A model generated the notes under the pieces. It saw only the letters and a list, made by a program, of their open reading frames with translations, did not search any database and was not told the DNA's origin. A program made the position numbers and the translations under genes. From NCBI RefSeq assembly GCF_024713975.1, contig NC_091097.1, positions 10,608,361 through 10,672,360 on the forward strand: a DNA stretch of 64,000 bases. The letters run 5' to 3'. Shown here piece after piece: positions 10,501-20,320 of the stretch; position 1 is the first letter of the stretch; each line of letters opens with the position of its first letter. Origin of the DNA: Paralichthys olivaceus (Eukaryota; Chordata; Actinopteri; Pleuronectiformes; Paralichthyidae).

Positions 10501-11847
10501 TGTCACAATTGGATGTGAGTACCCCAGACTGTACCGTACCAAGTGTCAATAAGTTTATATTTTTAAAGGCCAAGTGCACAAGATTAAAGTGAAAGGCAGA
10601 AATTGAACATAAAATGATCCTGCTGATGTTTTTGCTAGTGTGTTTCATCTAAATTGTACAAATTGTTGTTTTCTTTATCCTAGAATGGGTCTTTATATTT
10701 AAATCCTTTCTGTTTACATCAGAAGTGGGTCCTCTCCCAGAGGCCAACAGTTTTTTACAGTAGTCGAAACTGAACCAACTAAACACCTTTTGAGTTTTTA
10801 TTGCCTTATTTAGCCTTTATACGGAAGACTTCCACAAGTTCTTTTTCATTGGTGGTGCAAATGGTGCAAATTCACCACTAGATATCACTAAATTCTACAC
10901 ACTGAACCTTTAATTCTGAAAACTGTCCTGACACTATATTCACAGATGGCCCTTCATTTACCTGTAATGGTAGCTATGACGTCAAAGAGAATGGGAACAT
11001 CAGAACGGAGTGCAAACCAGAGGGAATACCTGCACCCAACATCACCTGGTATAAAGATGGAAAAGTGATACCTTCCCAGCAACGCTGGACAAAGCATGAC
11101 AGTGGAAAATACGAACTCAAAGCAACCAACCAATATGGAACAGCCAACCACTTACTATATCTTAATGTTTTGTGTGAGTTTTAATGTTTGGCGTAGCAAA
11201 AATAGTCTTTTTATGTTGTGTTGATGTCTTCTTCTCAAATCTGCCCCTATATTTTATTTTTGCTCCACAGTTGCCCCTGAGTTCAAGCGGGGGAATGACA
11301 CTCAGGAGGTGACCCCGGGTGAAAATGTGACTTTGGCCTGCAGCGCTGAGGGAAAACCTGTCCCTGAGATCCAGTGGAACTTCAACGCCAACAAGAATGT
11401 GAGGGAGACCACTGGAGGGCGCCAGAAGAACGTCAGTATCACAGGAGCCACGTCTACCAATGATGGTGTTTACATCTGCGTTGCCACGAATAACGTTGGG
11501 AGCGTGTCAAGATTTGTCACACTGAAGATAAAAGGTCATTAATTCTGATTCTGTGTACGACACATGTGGAAATGTGGACCAAGAAGTGGTTGCTGATGCG
11601 GATTTTGCGGAGAAAGAAAAGTTATAACGTTATTTTCTTGTTTACAGGTAGAGAAGTCCTAAACAGAGGACGCCGGCTGTCAATCATTTGGTGGTTGCTG
11701 ATTTTGTGCTCCCTAGCCCTCCTCCTCATCGTCATCATCACTCTCTGCAGACATCAGAGGAAACATGGACAGTATAGCTTTGTTCCTGCAGCCAGGGAAC
11801 CTTCAGATATGCCTTTGACCACAATGTCTGGTGGGGACAAAGCTTAG
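7530..11847 (+). CDS. ICAM-like adhesion receptor, eight Ig domains (ten exons, about 816 aa)
   Basis: Exons are 7530-7581, 8133-8411, 8504-8818, 8906-9202, 9319-9570, 9873-10199, 10278-10514, 10946-11173, 11271-11534 and 11648-11847. Every internal junction is phase 1, as usual for Ig-domain genes. Exon 1 encodes the signal peptide (MLPLRMLHLLMLMVLLC). Exons 2-9 encode one Ig domain each (about residues 18-110, 111-215, 216-314, 315-398, 399-507, 508-586, 587-662 and 663-750). Exon 10 encodes a membrane segment (about 763-784) and a 32-aa basic-then-polar tail. D1 has VNCTSS with paired cysteines and NGIEMPE, equivalent to GIETPL of human ICAM1, whose Glu34 contacts integrin LFA-1. D2 has the ICAM words VAPVQNLTV and REDNGA-F-C. 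D4 and D5 repeat the D1 and D2 patterns (VNCSTS; VAPVQNLSV). N-glycosylation sequons are frequent. Human ICAM1 has five Ig domains and ICAM5 nine, so orthology to one human gene is not assigned. Expected role: leukocyte adhesion at the plasma membrane. Confidence 0.9.
7582..8132 (+). other. ICAM-like gene intron 1
   Basis: A 551-bp intron between the signal-peptide exon and the D1 exon; donor GTGAGT, acceptor TCCTATTCACAG. No repeat or RNA gene is recognised. Confidence 0.8.
9571..9872 (+). other. ICAM-like gene intron 5
   Basis: A 302-bp intron between the D4 and D5 exons, with a GTGAGT donor and a CTTTATCCACAG acceptor. AT-rich, with no recognisable feature. Confidence 0.8.
10563..10913. 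mobile_element. MITE-like element in ICAM-like intron 7
   Basis: The ends are imperfect inverted repeats. The left end begins TTAAAGGCCAAGTGCACAAG, and the right end, read on the minus strand, begins TTAAAGGTTCAGTGTGTAGA. The right end also contains CACCACTAGATATCACTAAA, a word I recognise from a common percomorph fish repeat. It has no coding capacity. TTAA at both outer edges would suit a piggyBac-type target duplication, but that class is an inference. Confidence 0.6.
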
Positions 11848-12302
11848 GATATTTACTAATTGCTTGATATTGTGGGAAATCAGGTTGGTGGCAAGAATGG
11901 CATGTGTGAAAAGCTGGTACTCTCCTGCATCAGCTTATACCTCTACACATGTAGCATTTGGGTGTTTACAAATCATGCTACTGACAGTGTTTTGTGAGGT
12001 TTTTTATCTTTTCAGTAAAGCTACGCTACTGTCTTCTAATGTGTTGTGCTTCTCTTTGGAACCTCTTATATCATCCTTTCAGTGAGAGCAAAACCTTTGC
12101 CAATCTTGTGGTTTCACTTATTTTGCTTTCACAATTCAGCCTTGGTTATTTTCAATTCCTGATTCTACAACCTTATCCTCATGAAAACAATAAAACAGAT
12201 TTTTGTTTGGACCATGTTGAGAAATTATTTTACAGTTTCCCTGATTTCATTATTTAAGAAGTCAGTCCACATGAAATGCTGGGGGAGGAAGAGCTTCATG
12301 TC
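11848..12302 (+). other. ICAM-like 3' UTR and spacer
   Basis: AATAAA at 12,189-12,194, 342 bases after the stop codon, is the likely polyadenylation signal. Nothing else is recognised before the MITE-like element at 12,303. Confidence 0.6.
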
Positions 12303-12914
12303 TTAAAGGGATAGTTCACCCCAAAATAAAAATTCACTCATCATCTACTCACCACTATGCTCATGGAGGAGTGGGTGAAGTGTTTGACACCACAAAAGAC
12401 TTTTTGTACAATACAGTTGATTAAAATGCCTCCATACTGCTCCTGTGGTGTCATCCAAGTGTTCATAAGCAGTGCCTGGACCTGGATTCTTCATGCCGTT
12501 AGTCTTTGGATACAAGTGTTTTGTCCTTAGCATATTCGACTCAAAACTGCATTATTTACACCATGTTTTTAGCCTTAATATCTGCTGTGATTTACGTGTG
12601 AACTTCGCACTGGGGAGGATATCAGAGGACATTTAGTTTAAAAACTCAGTGTAAATTATCTTGTATCAAGTCAAATTTAAATGTCGGGGTTTACGGACAC
12701 TTGCATCACACCACGCGAGCAGTATGGAAGCATTTTATGTTTTTTTCTGTTGTATTTTTTTTTCTGTTTGAAGGATAGATCAGCATTTACTGCAATTGTA
12801 TCGGATTTGGATGCAACACTGTTCTGTGGACTGAAACACCTCACCAACCGCTCTATCTGCGTAGTGGGGAGGATAATGAGTGAATTAAATTTTTTGTGTG
12901 AACTATCACTTTAT
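12303..12914. mobile_element. MITE-like element, about 610 bp, with inverted ends
   Basis: The left end reads TTAAAGGGATAGTTCACCCC and continues to ATTCACTCATCATCTACTCA. The right end on the minus strand reads ATAAAGTGATAGTTCACACA and continues to ATTCACTCATTATCC. These are inverted termini of about 50 bp. The GGATAGTTCACCC word is familiar from abundant fish non-autonomous DNA elements. The short open frames inside are not conserved proteins. Confidence 0.75.
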
Positions 12915-13418
12915 CTGGGAGTCAGAGGTGACATGGGAAACTCAGCAGCATCAGTCAGCTCCGTCAGGGCAGCAGGGCTTGATGACGGGCCTCAGCAGGG
13001 TGGTGTTATAACAAAAACAACACAACTTTACGCGTAAGGACAGAGAGCATCATGTGTCACTGATCTGTGGCCTTGTCTCCTGTGGGTTCCGCGCACTGGC
13101 CCTTTAAGATTTAGGATTTGGGAGTGACGCGGATGTGGGAGTTTATCCTTCTCTGCTGCGCTGAGAGAAGCACTTGAACACAACTAGAGCAGCGACCGTC
13201 AGCCATAATTAATTAGCTCATTATGATGCTGATGCACGTTAGTCGTTGAATGAAGCAGGACCGGGATGTGTTGAGGTTACGACTGATTTATCACGTTGGG
13301 ATTATTGGTGCCAGGGCCTCCTCTTCCTCCTGCTCCTCCTCCTCCTCTGAGCTGCGGGGATAAACTTCGGAGAACTTCTTTGTATCCTCGGACTCGCAGC
13401 TCGGCCAACAGGCTGAAC
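12915..13418 (+). promoter_or_regulatory. trip10 promoter and 5' leader
   Basis: This stretch lies just upstream of trip10 exon 1. It becomes more GC-rich from about 13,080 and contains GGGAGTGACGCGGATG and a purine/pyrimidine-biased CTCCTCCTCCTCCTC tract near 13,320-13,350. No TATA box is obvious. The transcription start is not determinable; a TATA-less, GC-rich promoter is inferred. Confidence 0.4.
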
Positions 13419-16400
13419 ATGGACTGGGGCACGGAGCTTTGGGTGAGTCCCTCATCTTCCTCCTTTCGATGATAGTATTGTCAGTTGTTTGTGGGAAGAA
13501 GTGTGTGACGCTTGAAGTTCTGCGTGTGTGGATTAAATGGAGGAGGGATAAAAAACGGTGGGTTTTCGCTCCGTTGCCGCTCGCTTGTGTTTGCAAAACG
13601 GTGCGTTCACGGACGCGATTCCATTTTCGGACAGTTTTCTTTGGAGCGAAACAAAGAGTTGTTTTTTTACATATCCTCTTTTATGGACGTGTTGTATTCA
13701 GGGGGAAGTGAAGCGCACCTACAGCTAATATGAATTTAGTTGTAGTTCTTTTTTCTTATTTACTGTGTGACACTTCACTGAGTTTTACTGGGCAGATATA
13801 AAGTTATGCAGTGTGTAGGCTGTTTACTTCTCTCACCTACTGGGAACAAACAAATACTAAATCAACAGCAACATGAATATTAAGTCAAATGAATCCAAGA
13901 TTTTACGTCAGACTCAAAATTACAATCATAATAATAATGTCCCTATGTATATAGCAGTTCTCAAAACAAGTTGAATAGATAAACAAATAGTTATAAAAGA
14001 ATGACTACACTTAACATGTAACAGAAATGTAGGCATGAGCTTCCATTCCAATAATAAAAAGTAGAATCAGGTAAAATCAGGGAATGCGGTAGGATTAAAG
14101 TACATTTTATGCTTTTGGTTCAAAGGAAGATTGCGTGAGAGTATTATTTATTCTGTAGCCTATAAACAAATTTACACAAATGTTATTGTGCTGAGGTGTA
14201 TTGTAGTGAGATGTTTGATTGTTCACACTGTGGCACACCTCCCATAGAGAGGAAACCAGATGCTGCCTCCTCAGTGACATGATCGTTTATTTAAAAAAAA
14301 TATGGTGCAAAGGAGTCAAGTGTTGGATGTAAACAGATGTGTTATATTTCTATGAGGCTTAGCTGACATTCACGGTAATTACATATTAGCTGCTATGACT
14401 GGTCATTTTTAAAGAAGGGGGCTGTTAAAAACAAATCAAGGTTCTACAGCTAAAGCAGTAATCTTGGATGCAATGTTGACAGCACCGTCTAGAATCGAAA
14501 CTAATCCTGTTTAAAAATCCCTCCGTGCACCACACTGCCTTGGTAACTGCCACAGTTTATGCACCAGTGCTCTGTACTGAGGAGATAAAGCCACACGTTT
14601 TGCAGACATGCACATTTACAGGGAACCTGAATATGTAAAATGGAACACTGCGAGGATGAGGACTGGGAGGTTGTGACCTCATTACAGACGCTCCCCCTAG
14701 GCCTCTTCCCCCCTGTCCCTTTTCCATCGTTTATGCTGGTGCAACAGCCTAATTAGTTTTGCCCTACTTTGATTGAGACATCCGCACCCCCATTATTAAT
14801 CAGAAGCTCTATATCTGTACAGAAGTCTCTCACGTTCCTCACTGTATTGTATTCACTTGTTCCAGAAGAAACTCTTCACACAAAATATTCTGTCTTAAGT
14901 CAGTGTCAAACACAAATGAACTAGTTCTTAGTTTCTGTACTGAAGACTCACCTGTCTAGTAAGAAAAAGCCCTGCAGGCATAATTGGTTGTGTTTATGTT
15001 TGGCCCAAGAGTCATCCCGTGAGCCAAGTCAGCTCTATGGCATCTGTCTCCTGATTGTTGTTAATCCATAAGCTATTTTAAGGCATAGTTTGCAGAGTGA
15101 AAGATCAGTGTCATTAGCTGTGATAGTGAGTGCTACCAGGCCACTCCTGAGAACTATTGTGTCAGATTTTGGCCAGGCCCCTAGTTTTCAAGAAGACGGG
15201 ACAAGTCAGGGCTCAAACATCCACCTCAGCCTTGCAGGGAGATGACTTTCTGCGTGACTAACATTTAAAGTTTTGTGGTACTTGCTGGATGCCAGTTTTC
15301 TCACCTGTATTTCTCGAAGGACTGGAAGAGGAAATCTTTGAACTCTCCATTTCGAAGCATGATTAATCTGTCTGATATTGCACCTCTTTGACTAAATCTG
15401 TGCCATAAAATGTAAATTATGACTTTGTGATAAGTTCTGTAATTTATTGGACATAAATACAACATTTAGTGTGTCCGTCAAAAAGAGGGGAGTAAGTTGG
15501 CAAGAGAAAGATGCTATTGATGCTATACACAATAATGTGTCACCGTTTTTGAAAAAATAAATAAATGTAAACTTAAGCAGTATAAACTCTATGTGAGGAT
15601 ATGGGAGGAGACTGCATTTATAATGAAATAACCAGGAAACAAGCCACAAATAACAGTGAATTTGCTGCTCAAACAAAGGCATGACTCACGACAGTTGTCA
15701 GAAGCAGTTTCATATACAGCCGTTAATGATTAATGAAAATCAGTTGAGTACTAACCCTGTCTCAGGGGTCCTATGATGGTTATTTTGACTGGTGATGAAG
15801 TGCAGCTGACATGTCTGAGAGCCACTGGTGTTTGCTGAGACACTGACTATGGCCTGTAAAATCTATTTTTATGTATTTGATGACACAAAGACTGACAGGC
15901 AGTTCAGAAACTGTATATGCAAACATTAGACGTGTGTATGCAAAAGGTCTGAATCAAGAGCTGCCAAAAGGATATATAACTCCATTTCTACTTTCAAAGT
16001 CTTTCCATAATATGATGCATAAACTCCTAGTGATGTAATTGAAAATCAACATTTCTGATTCCAAAAATTCAGAAATATCAGCCCTCCTCCTTGTTCCCTT
16101 GATGGTCATTATGGGAGTGAATGTGATGGCACTGCACTTCCACATGTCACACCTTAACTCCCCAGTTGGTCAGTGTAAACATGGCCAGGATTTCAAGAGT
16201 GTCATATTCCTCATATATCATAACTTGACATCTTACAGTGGGTTGTAGAAAGGTTTGTAGGTCGGTGAAATAGCTTCTGGGTAAGTGGCAGCATTTCAAC
16301 TTTTTACCTCCCCCAAGGAGGTTACGTTTTCACCCTTGTCTGCTTGTTTGCTGGTTGGTTTGTGTGTTTGTTTTTAAGCAAGATTACACTAAAACAACCG

Positions 16401-18112
16401 GACAGATTACTGCCTAACTTGGTGGAAGGATGCACTGTGTGCCACGGAAGAGACAATGACATTTTTGTAAGGATCTGGAAGAGGGTGCGGATCCAGGATT
16501 GTTTTCTTGAACATTGCAAGATTTATCAAAAATTCCCCCGCAGGGAATAATTTGTTGATTTTGATGAAAAGAAGAAAAAATAATCAGGCATTTTTGCAGA
16601 ACTGATACTCAAGAGTGTGTGAAATTTGGTGCAGCTGCCTTGTATACAAGGGGACTGTCCAACCTGGTATCCTGTAGATAACTGCAGCCTTAGTATTCTA
16701 TATTCTGTTTGGTTAGATGTGTGATTGAATCGGATTCAGACACATGCTGCTCTAAGTCATTCACAAAATAAATTATCTGTCACGAGGAAGAAAATCTCTT
16801 GTTAACACAGGCATCTTTGGGAATGGGAAAATCTATAGTTGTAGGTTGGCTGTAGCGACTATCGCTACTTGTGCTCTGTAATTAATGAGGGTGAATTAAA
16901 CCCCCAGTTCTGTCATTGGTTAGGTGTTACTGCAGTGATGGATTGCAGGTCTCTATTTGAACCTTTTCTTTAACTGTGTCCTGTAATTAGTCTAAACGTT
17001 GTTTCATTCATTTGAGTTTTGTCTTTTTTGTTTTTTACCTGAAGAGGAGGAGAGGTACAGCAGAACATGGCCTAACTTGTTAGGAATCCCTCTTTCAAAA
17101 TGCACCCCACCCCCCCATACTTAAAGTCAGCAGCAAAGAAAACTGAGGGAAATCCTTTAGAGTAAGAGAAACATTGGTTTAGATATCACCTCCCTCTATT
17201 AGTGGACCTGCCTCGGCTTGTGGGTGCCATAGAGTGCACCAGCAAACAAGAGAAACATGATACAACTCCTTCATGCTGAAAAATGCAAAAAAGGAAATGT
17301 CAGCGAATTCAGTTGTGCATGAACAGACAAAAGAAATAGGTCAAAGATTTGCATTATAAAGAGCTCATCTGATGCAAGGGAACACATGACACAGTCCAGG
17401 GTGTCAGAAGAGCTTGGGGCTGTGCCATAAAACAATATCAAGAATGATCAAAATATAGTTTTCATCAAAAGCAATATGACAAAAGGCCAATATTGATCAA
17501 TTGCTTATGCATATATAAGAATGAGGATGTATAACATATAATTGGATTGTAAAATGTTTTGCTGTTCATCCTCTGCTCATAAAGAAGTAATAAGAATTTG
17601 ACATTTATTGTTACAATTATCGATAAGGTATATATTTTTTATGGCCCTAGAGGAGTCTGAATCCACCTTTTTCCCTCCTGAGAGTCGTGACCCCTGTTGT
17701 GACCCCGCATCCTTCGCCTGTGCTCTCTCTTTCTCTCTCTCTAACAACCCAAGCGCCCCATGATTTAAAGCAAAGCGGAAGTTTGGACACCGTTGCCAAG
17801 ACTTTGTGCACATGTGGAGGGCATTCGTGGAATCCAACAAACCTTGATGTGTTTAGCTTATCCCCCTCCATTCATGATTCTTCTCGCTGTCCTCAAACTC
17901 AACCAAGGAAACGTCCCGTTATTTTCTACCCCCAGAAGATCACACATGCTTTAATAACGTTTTCCTTATTTGTCTCTTGTGCTCCCCTTCCACCAGGACC
18001 AATATGACATCATTGAGAAGCACACACAGTCCGGCCTGGAGCTGGTGGAGAAGTATGTGAAGTTTGTGAAGGAGAGAACGGAGATCGAGCAAAACTATGC
18101 CAAACAACTGAG
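13419..18112 (+). CDS. trip10: trip10/CIP4 F-BAR adaptor (first two coding exons only)
   Basis: Exon 1 (13,419-13,442) encodes MDWGTELW and ends at a GTGAGT donor. Exon 2 (17,997-18,112) follows a CCCCTTCCACCAG acceptor and encodes 39 residues beginning [11 protein letters not shown], including [20 protein letters not shown], then a GTAGGA donor with the reading frame in phase 2. This is the start of an F-BAR domain. The opening MDWGTELW matches TRIP10 (human [12 protein letters not shown]), whereas FNBP1 and FNBP1L open MSWGTELW. CIP4 proteins bend membranes and couple Cdc42 to actin at the plasma membrane during endocytosis. No further trip10 exon is present: within 1.1 kb of exon 2 the sequence becomes the satellite array and stays so to the window end. 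The gene is therefore either split by a very large intron or truncated here. Confidence 0.9.
13443..17996 (+). other. trip10: trip10 intron 1
   Basis: A 4.55-kb intron with consensus donor and acceptor. It holds the dispersed repeat at about 16,307-16,690. I see no coding exon, RNA gene or other repeat that I can name in the remainder. Confidence 0.75.
16307..16690 (+). mobile_element. Dispersed repeat fragment in trip10 intron 1
   Basis: It begins CCTCCCCCAAGGAGGTTACG, then TTTTCACCC and a GTTTGTTTGTGTG-like stretch, then CTTGGTGGAAGGATG and GTGCGGATCCAGGA. This ordered set of words is familiar from an abundant dispersed repeat of fish genomes. The family name and class are not assigned, and the 3' limit is approximate. 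Confidence 0.5.
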
Positions 18113-18193
18113 GTAGGAGCAGCTCTTGATGTGGTTCAACTGTGCTCTCTGCCTCAAATGCCTGTGTGCAAGTGTGTCGCTCAAAACAGCTCA

Positions 18194-18304
<111 letters not shown>

Positions 18305-18596
18305 TGTGTGAAGGCTGTTTATAAAATGTTTGTGGGGTCTTATGACTACTTTGGGACAGAATCTAACTTGTCTCTGGAACACTGGCCTCATTCTCCAGCT
18401 GCAGTGTGCTCTCTCTCTTTCTCCCTCTCTCTCCATCCGTGGAGCTCCCTCTCCCATGCAGTTGTCTTCCAGCGTGCAGGCCGACATCTGTTGTTGTGTT
18501 GAGCTTTGCTGGAGAGGGGAGGAAGTGGGAGCAGAGTGGCACATGATAGACAGGATGTGGTCAGAGGGAGAGTAGAAGAAGGAAGAACATCTATTT

Positions 18597-19123
18597 CAGG
18601 GGTCACCAACCTTTTTGAAACTGAGAGCCACTTCATGGGTACTGAGTCATACGAAGGGATATCAGTTTGATAAACTCTTCTGATATACCAAATTTGCTCA
18701 GTTTGCCTTTAGTTATATGTTATTATTAATGATAAATGATACTCATCTATGTGAAGACACTGATCACGTTAATGATTTCTCACAATAATTACCAACAATG
18801 ACTTAACAAGGTGGGAAACAGATAATATCATTATTCAGCACTTTATTTCTATAAATCTCAGCAATTGTTTCCATTTTCAGATGATCACTTCTACATTTCA
18901 TAAGAAAAATGTCCCATTTTCACTAGCCACTGACCAACCCTTTTAACAAATCATAGTCAATAGTCAACTTCAATATGAGAATAAAAATTTGACCGAATAA
19001 AAAGTAAATAATTACATTTAATTAGAAACGCATATCGAATTTCGGACGCAGCTCACTGGTGAGTTGTGTTATTTTTAGAGCAGGCCTGCGGGCTACTCAT
19101 GTGGTCCTTGGGGGCTACCTGGT
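18597..19123 (+). mobile_element. hAT-like non-autonomous element, 3' end truncated at the satellite
   Basis: It opens CAGGGGTCACCAACCTTTTT, a hAT-type terminus, and its first 170 bp match the minus strand of 1481-1646. Its far end, GCGGGCTACTCATGTGGTCC and then GGGGGCTACCTGGT, resembles the other end of such elements. The expected closing word (…GGTGACCCCTG) is absent: the satellite begins immediately. About 527 bp with no coding capacity. Confidence 0.75.
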
Positions 19124-19126
19124 CCT

Positions 19127-20320
19127 AAGATATTTTTGAATAACTTTTTTCTGAAAGTCGTAGAGACTTGGGCTTTTCATGAATATTAAAGCGGAGGCAA
19201 CCAAGCACCCACACCGAATTTCAGCACATTTCGAGCAAGCAGCGCAGAGTTATTCACCCTATGGTGAATATGGGTTAGGGTTGAAATTAGGGTTAGGGTT
19301 GTGATTAGGGTTAGGGTTGTGATTAGGGTTAGGTGTGAAAACTCATTGGAGATCAAGATATTCTTGAATAACTTTTTTTCTGAATGTCATAGAGACTTGG
19401 AAGTTGGTTCGATCTCCACTAAAGTGGGTATGCCCGATCCATTGGTACCATCCCCGAGTTTCTATGACCTTGGGAAGGGGTCAACCCACCAAATCTAAAA
19501 AAAAAAGTACAAGATATTTTTGAATAACTTTTTTTCTGAAAGTCGTAGAGACTTGGGCATTTCACGAATAATAAAGAGGAGATAGCCACACACCCACACC
19601 AAATTTCAGCACATTTCGAGCAGGAAGCGCAGAGTTATTCACCCTATGGTGAATATGGGTTAGGGTTGAAATTTGGGTTAGGGTTGTGATTAGGGTTAGG
19701 GTTGCAATTAGGGTTAGGGTTAGGGTTGTGATTAGGGTTAGGGTTGTGATTAGGGTTAGGGTTAGGGTTGTGATTAGGGTTAGGGTTAGGGAGGAGTACC
19801 CATTAGAGATCAACATATTCTTCCATAACTTTTTTTCTGTAGGTCATAGAGACTTGGAAGTTGGTTCCATCTCCACTAAAGTGGGTATGCCCGATCCATT
19901 GGGACCATCCCCGAGCTTCTACGACCTTTGGAAGGGGTAGGGTTGTGATTAGTGTTTGCTTTTTGGGTTGTGATTAGGGTTAGGGTTAGGGATGAAAACC
20001 TATAGGAGTTCAAGATATTCTTCAATAACTTATTTTTTGAAGGTCATAGAGACTTGGAAGTTGGTTCCATCTCCACTAAAGTGGCTATGCCCGATCCATT
20101 GGGACCATCCCCGAGCTTCTACGACCTTCGGAAATGGTGAAACCATCAAATCTATTTAAAAAAGTACACGATGTTTTGGAATAACTTTTTTTCTGAAAGT
20201 CATAGAGACTTGGGCATTTCAGGATTGATAAAGGGTAGCATGCCACACAACCACACCGAATTTCAGCACATTTCGAGCAAGCAGTGCGGAGTTATTCACC
20301 CTATGGTGAATATGGGTTAG
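19127..20320 (+). repeat. Diverged left edge of the satellite array
   Basis: The first two units carry private differences absent from the interior: GTCGTAGAGACTTGGGC instead of GTCATAG, AATATTAAAGCGGAGGCAAC and AATAATAAAGAGGAGATAGC instead of GATTGATAAAGGGTAGC, GGTTGAAATT in the hexamer block, and GTCAACCCACC in the linker. From about 20,320 on, units are much more uniform. Confidence 0.85.
19251..19270. repeat. Hairpin motif, first of about 75 copies in the array
   Basis: TATTCACC-CTAT-GGTGAATA is a perfect inverted repeat with 8-base arms and a 4-base loop at the end of module S3, just before the hexamer block. Some units carry GATGAATA in the right arm, which breaks one pair. Confidence 0.9.

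Noticed and set aside
12345..13037. Two frames of 62 and 118 codons between the ICAM-like gene and trip10
   Set aside because: They lie in or across the MITE-like element and show no protein similarity I recognise.
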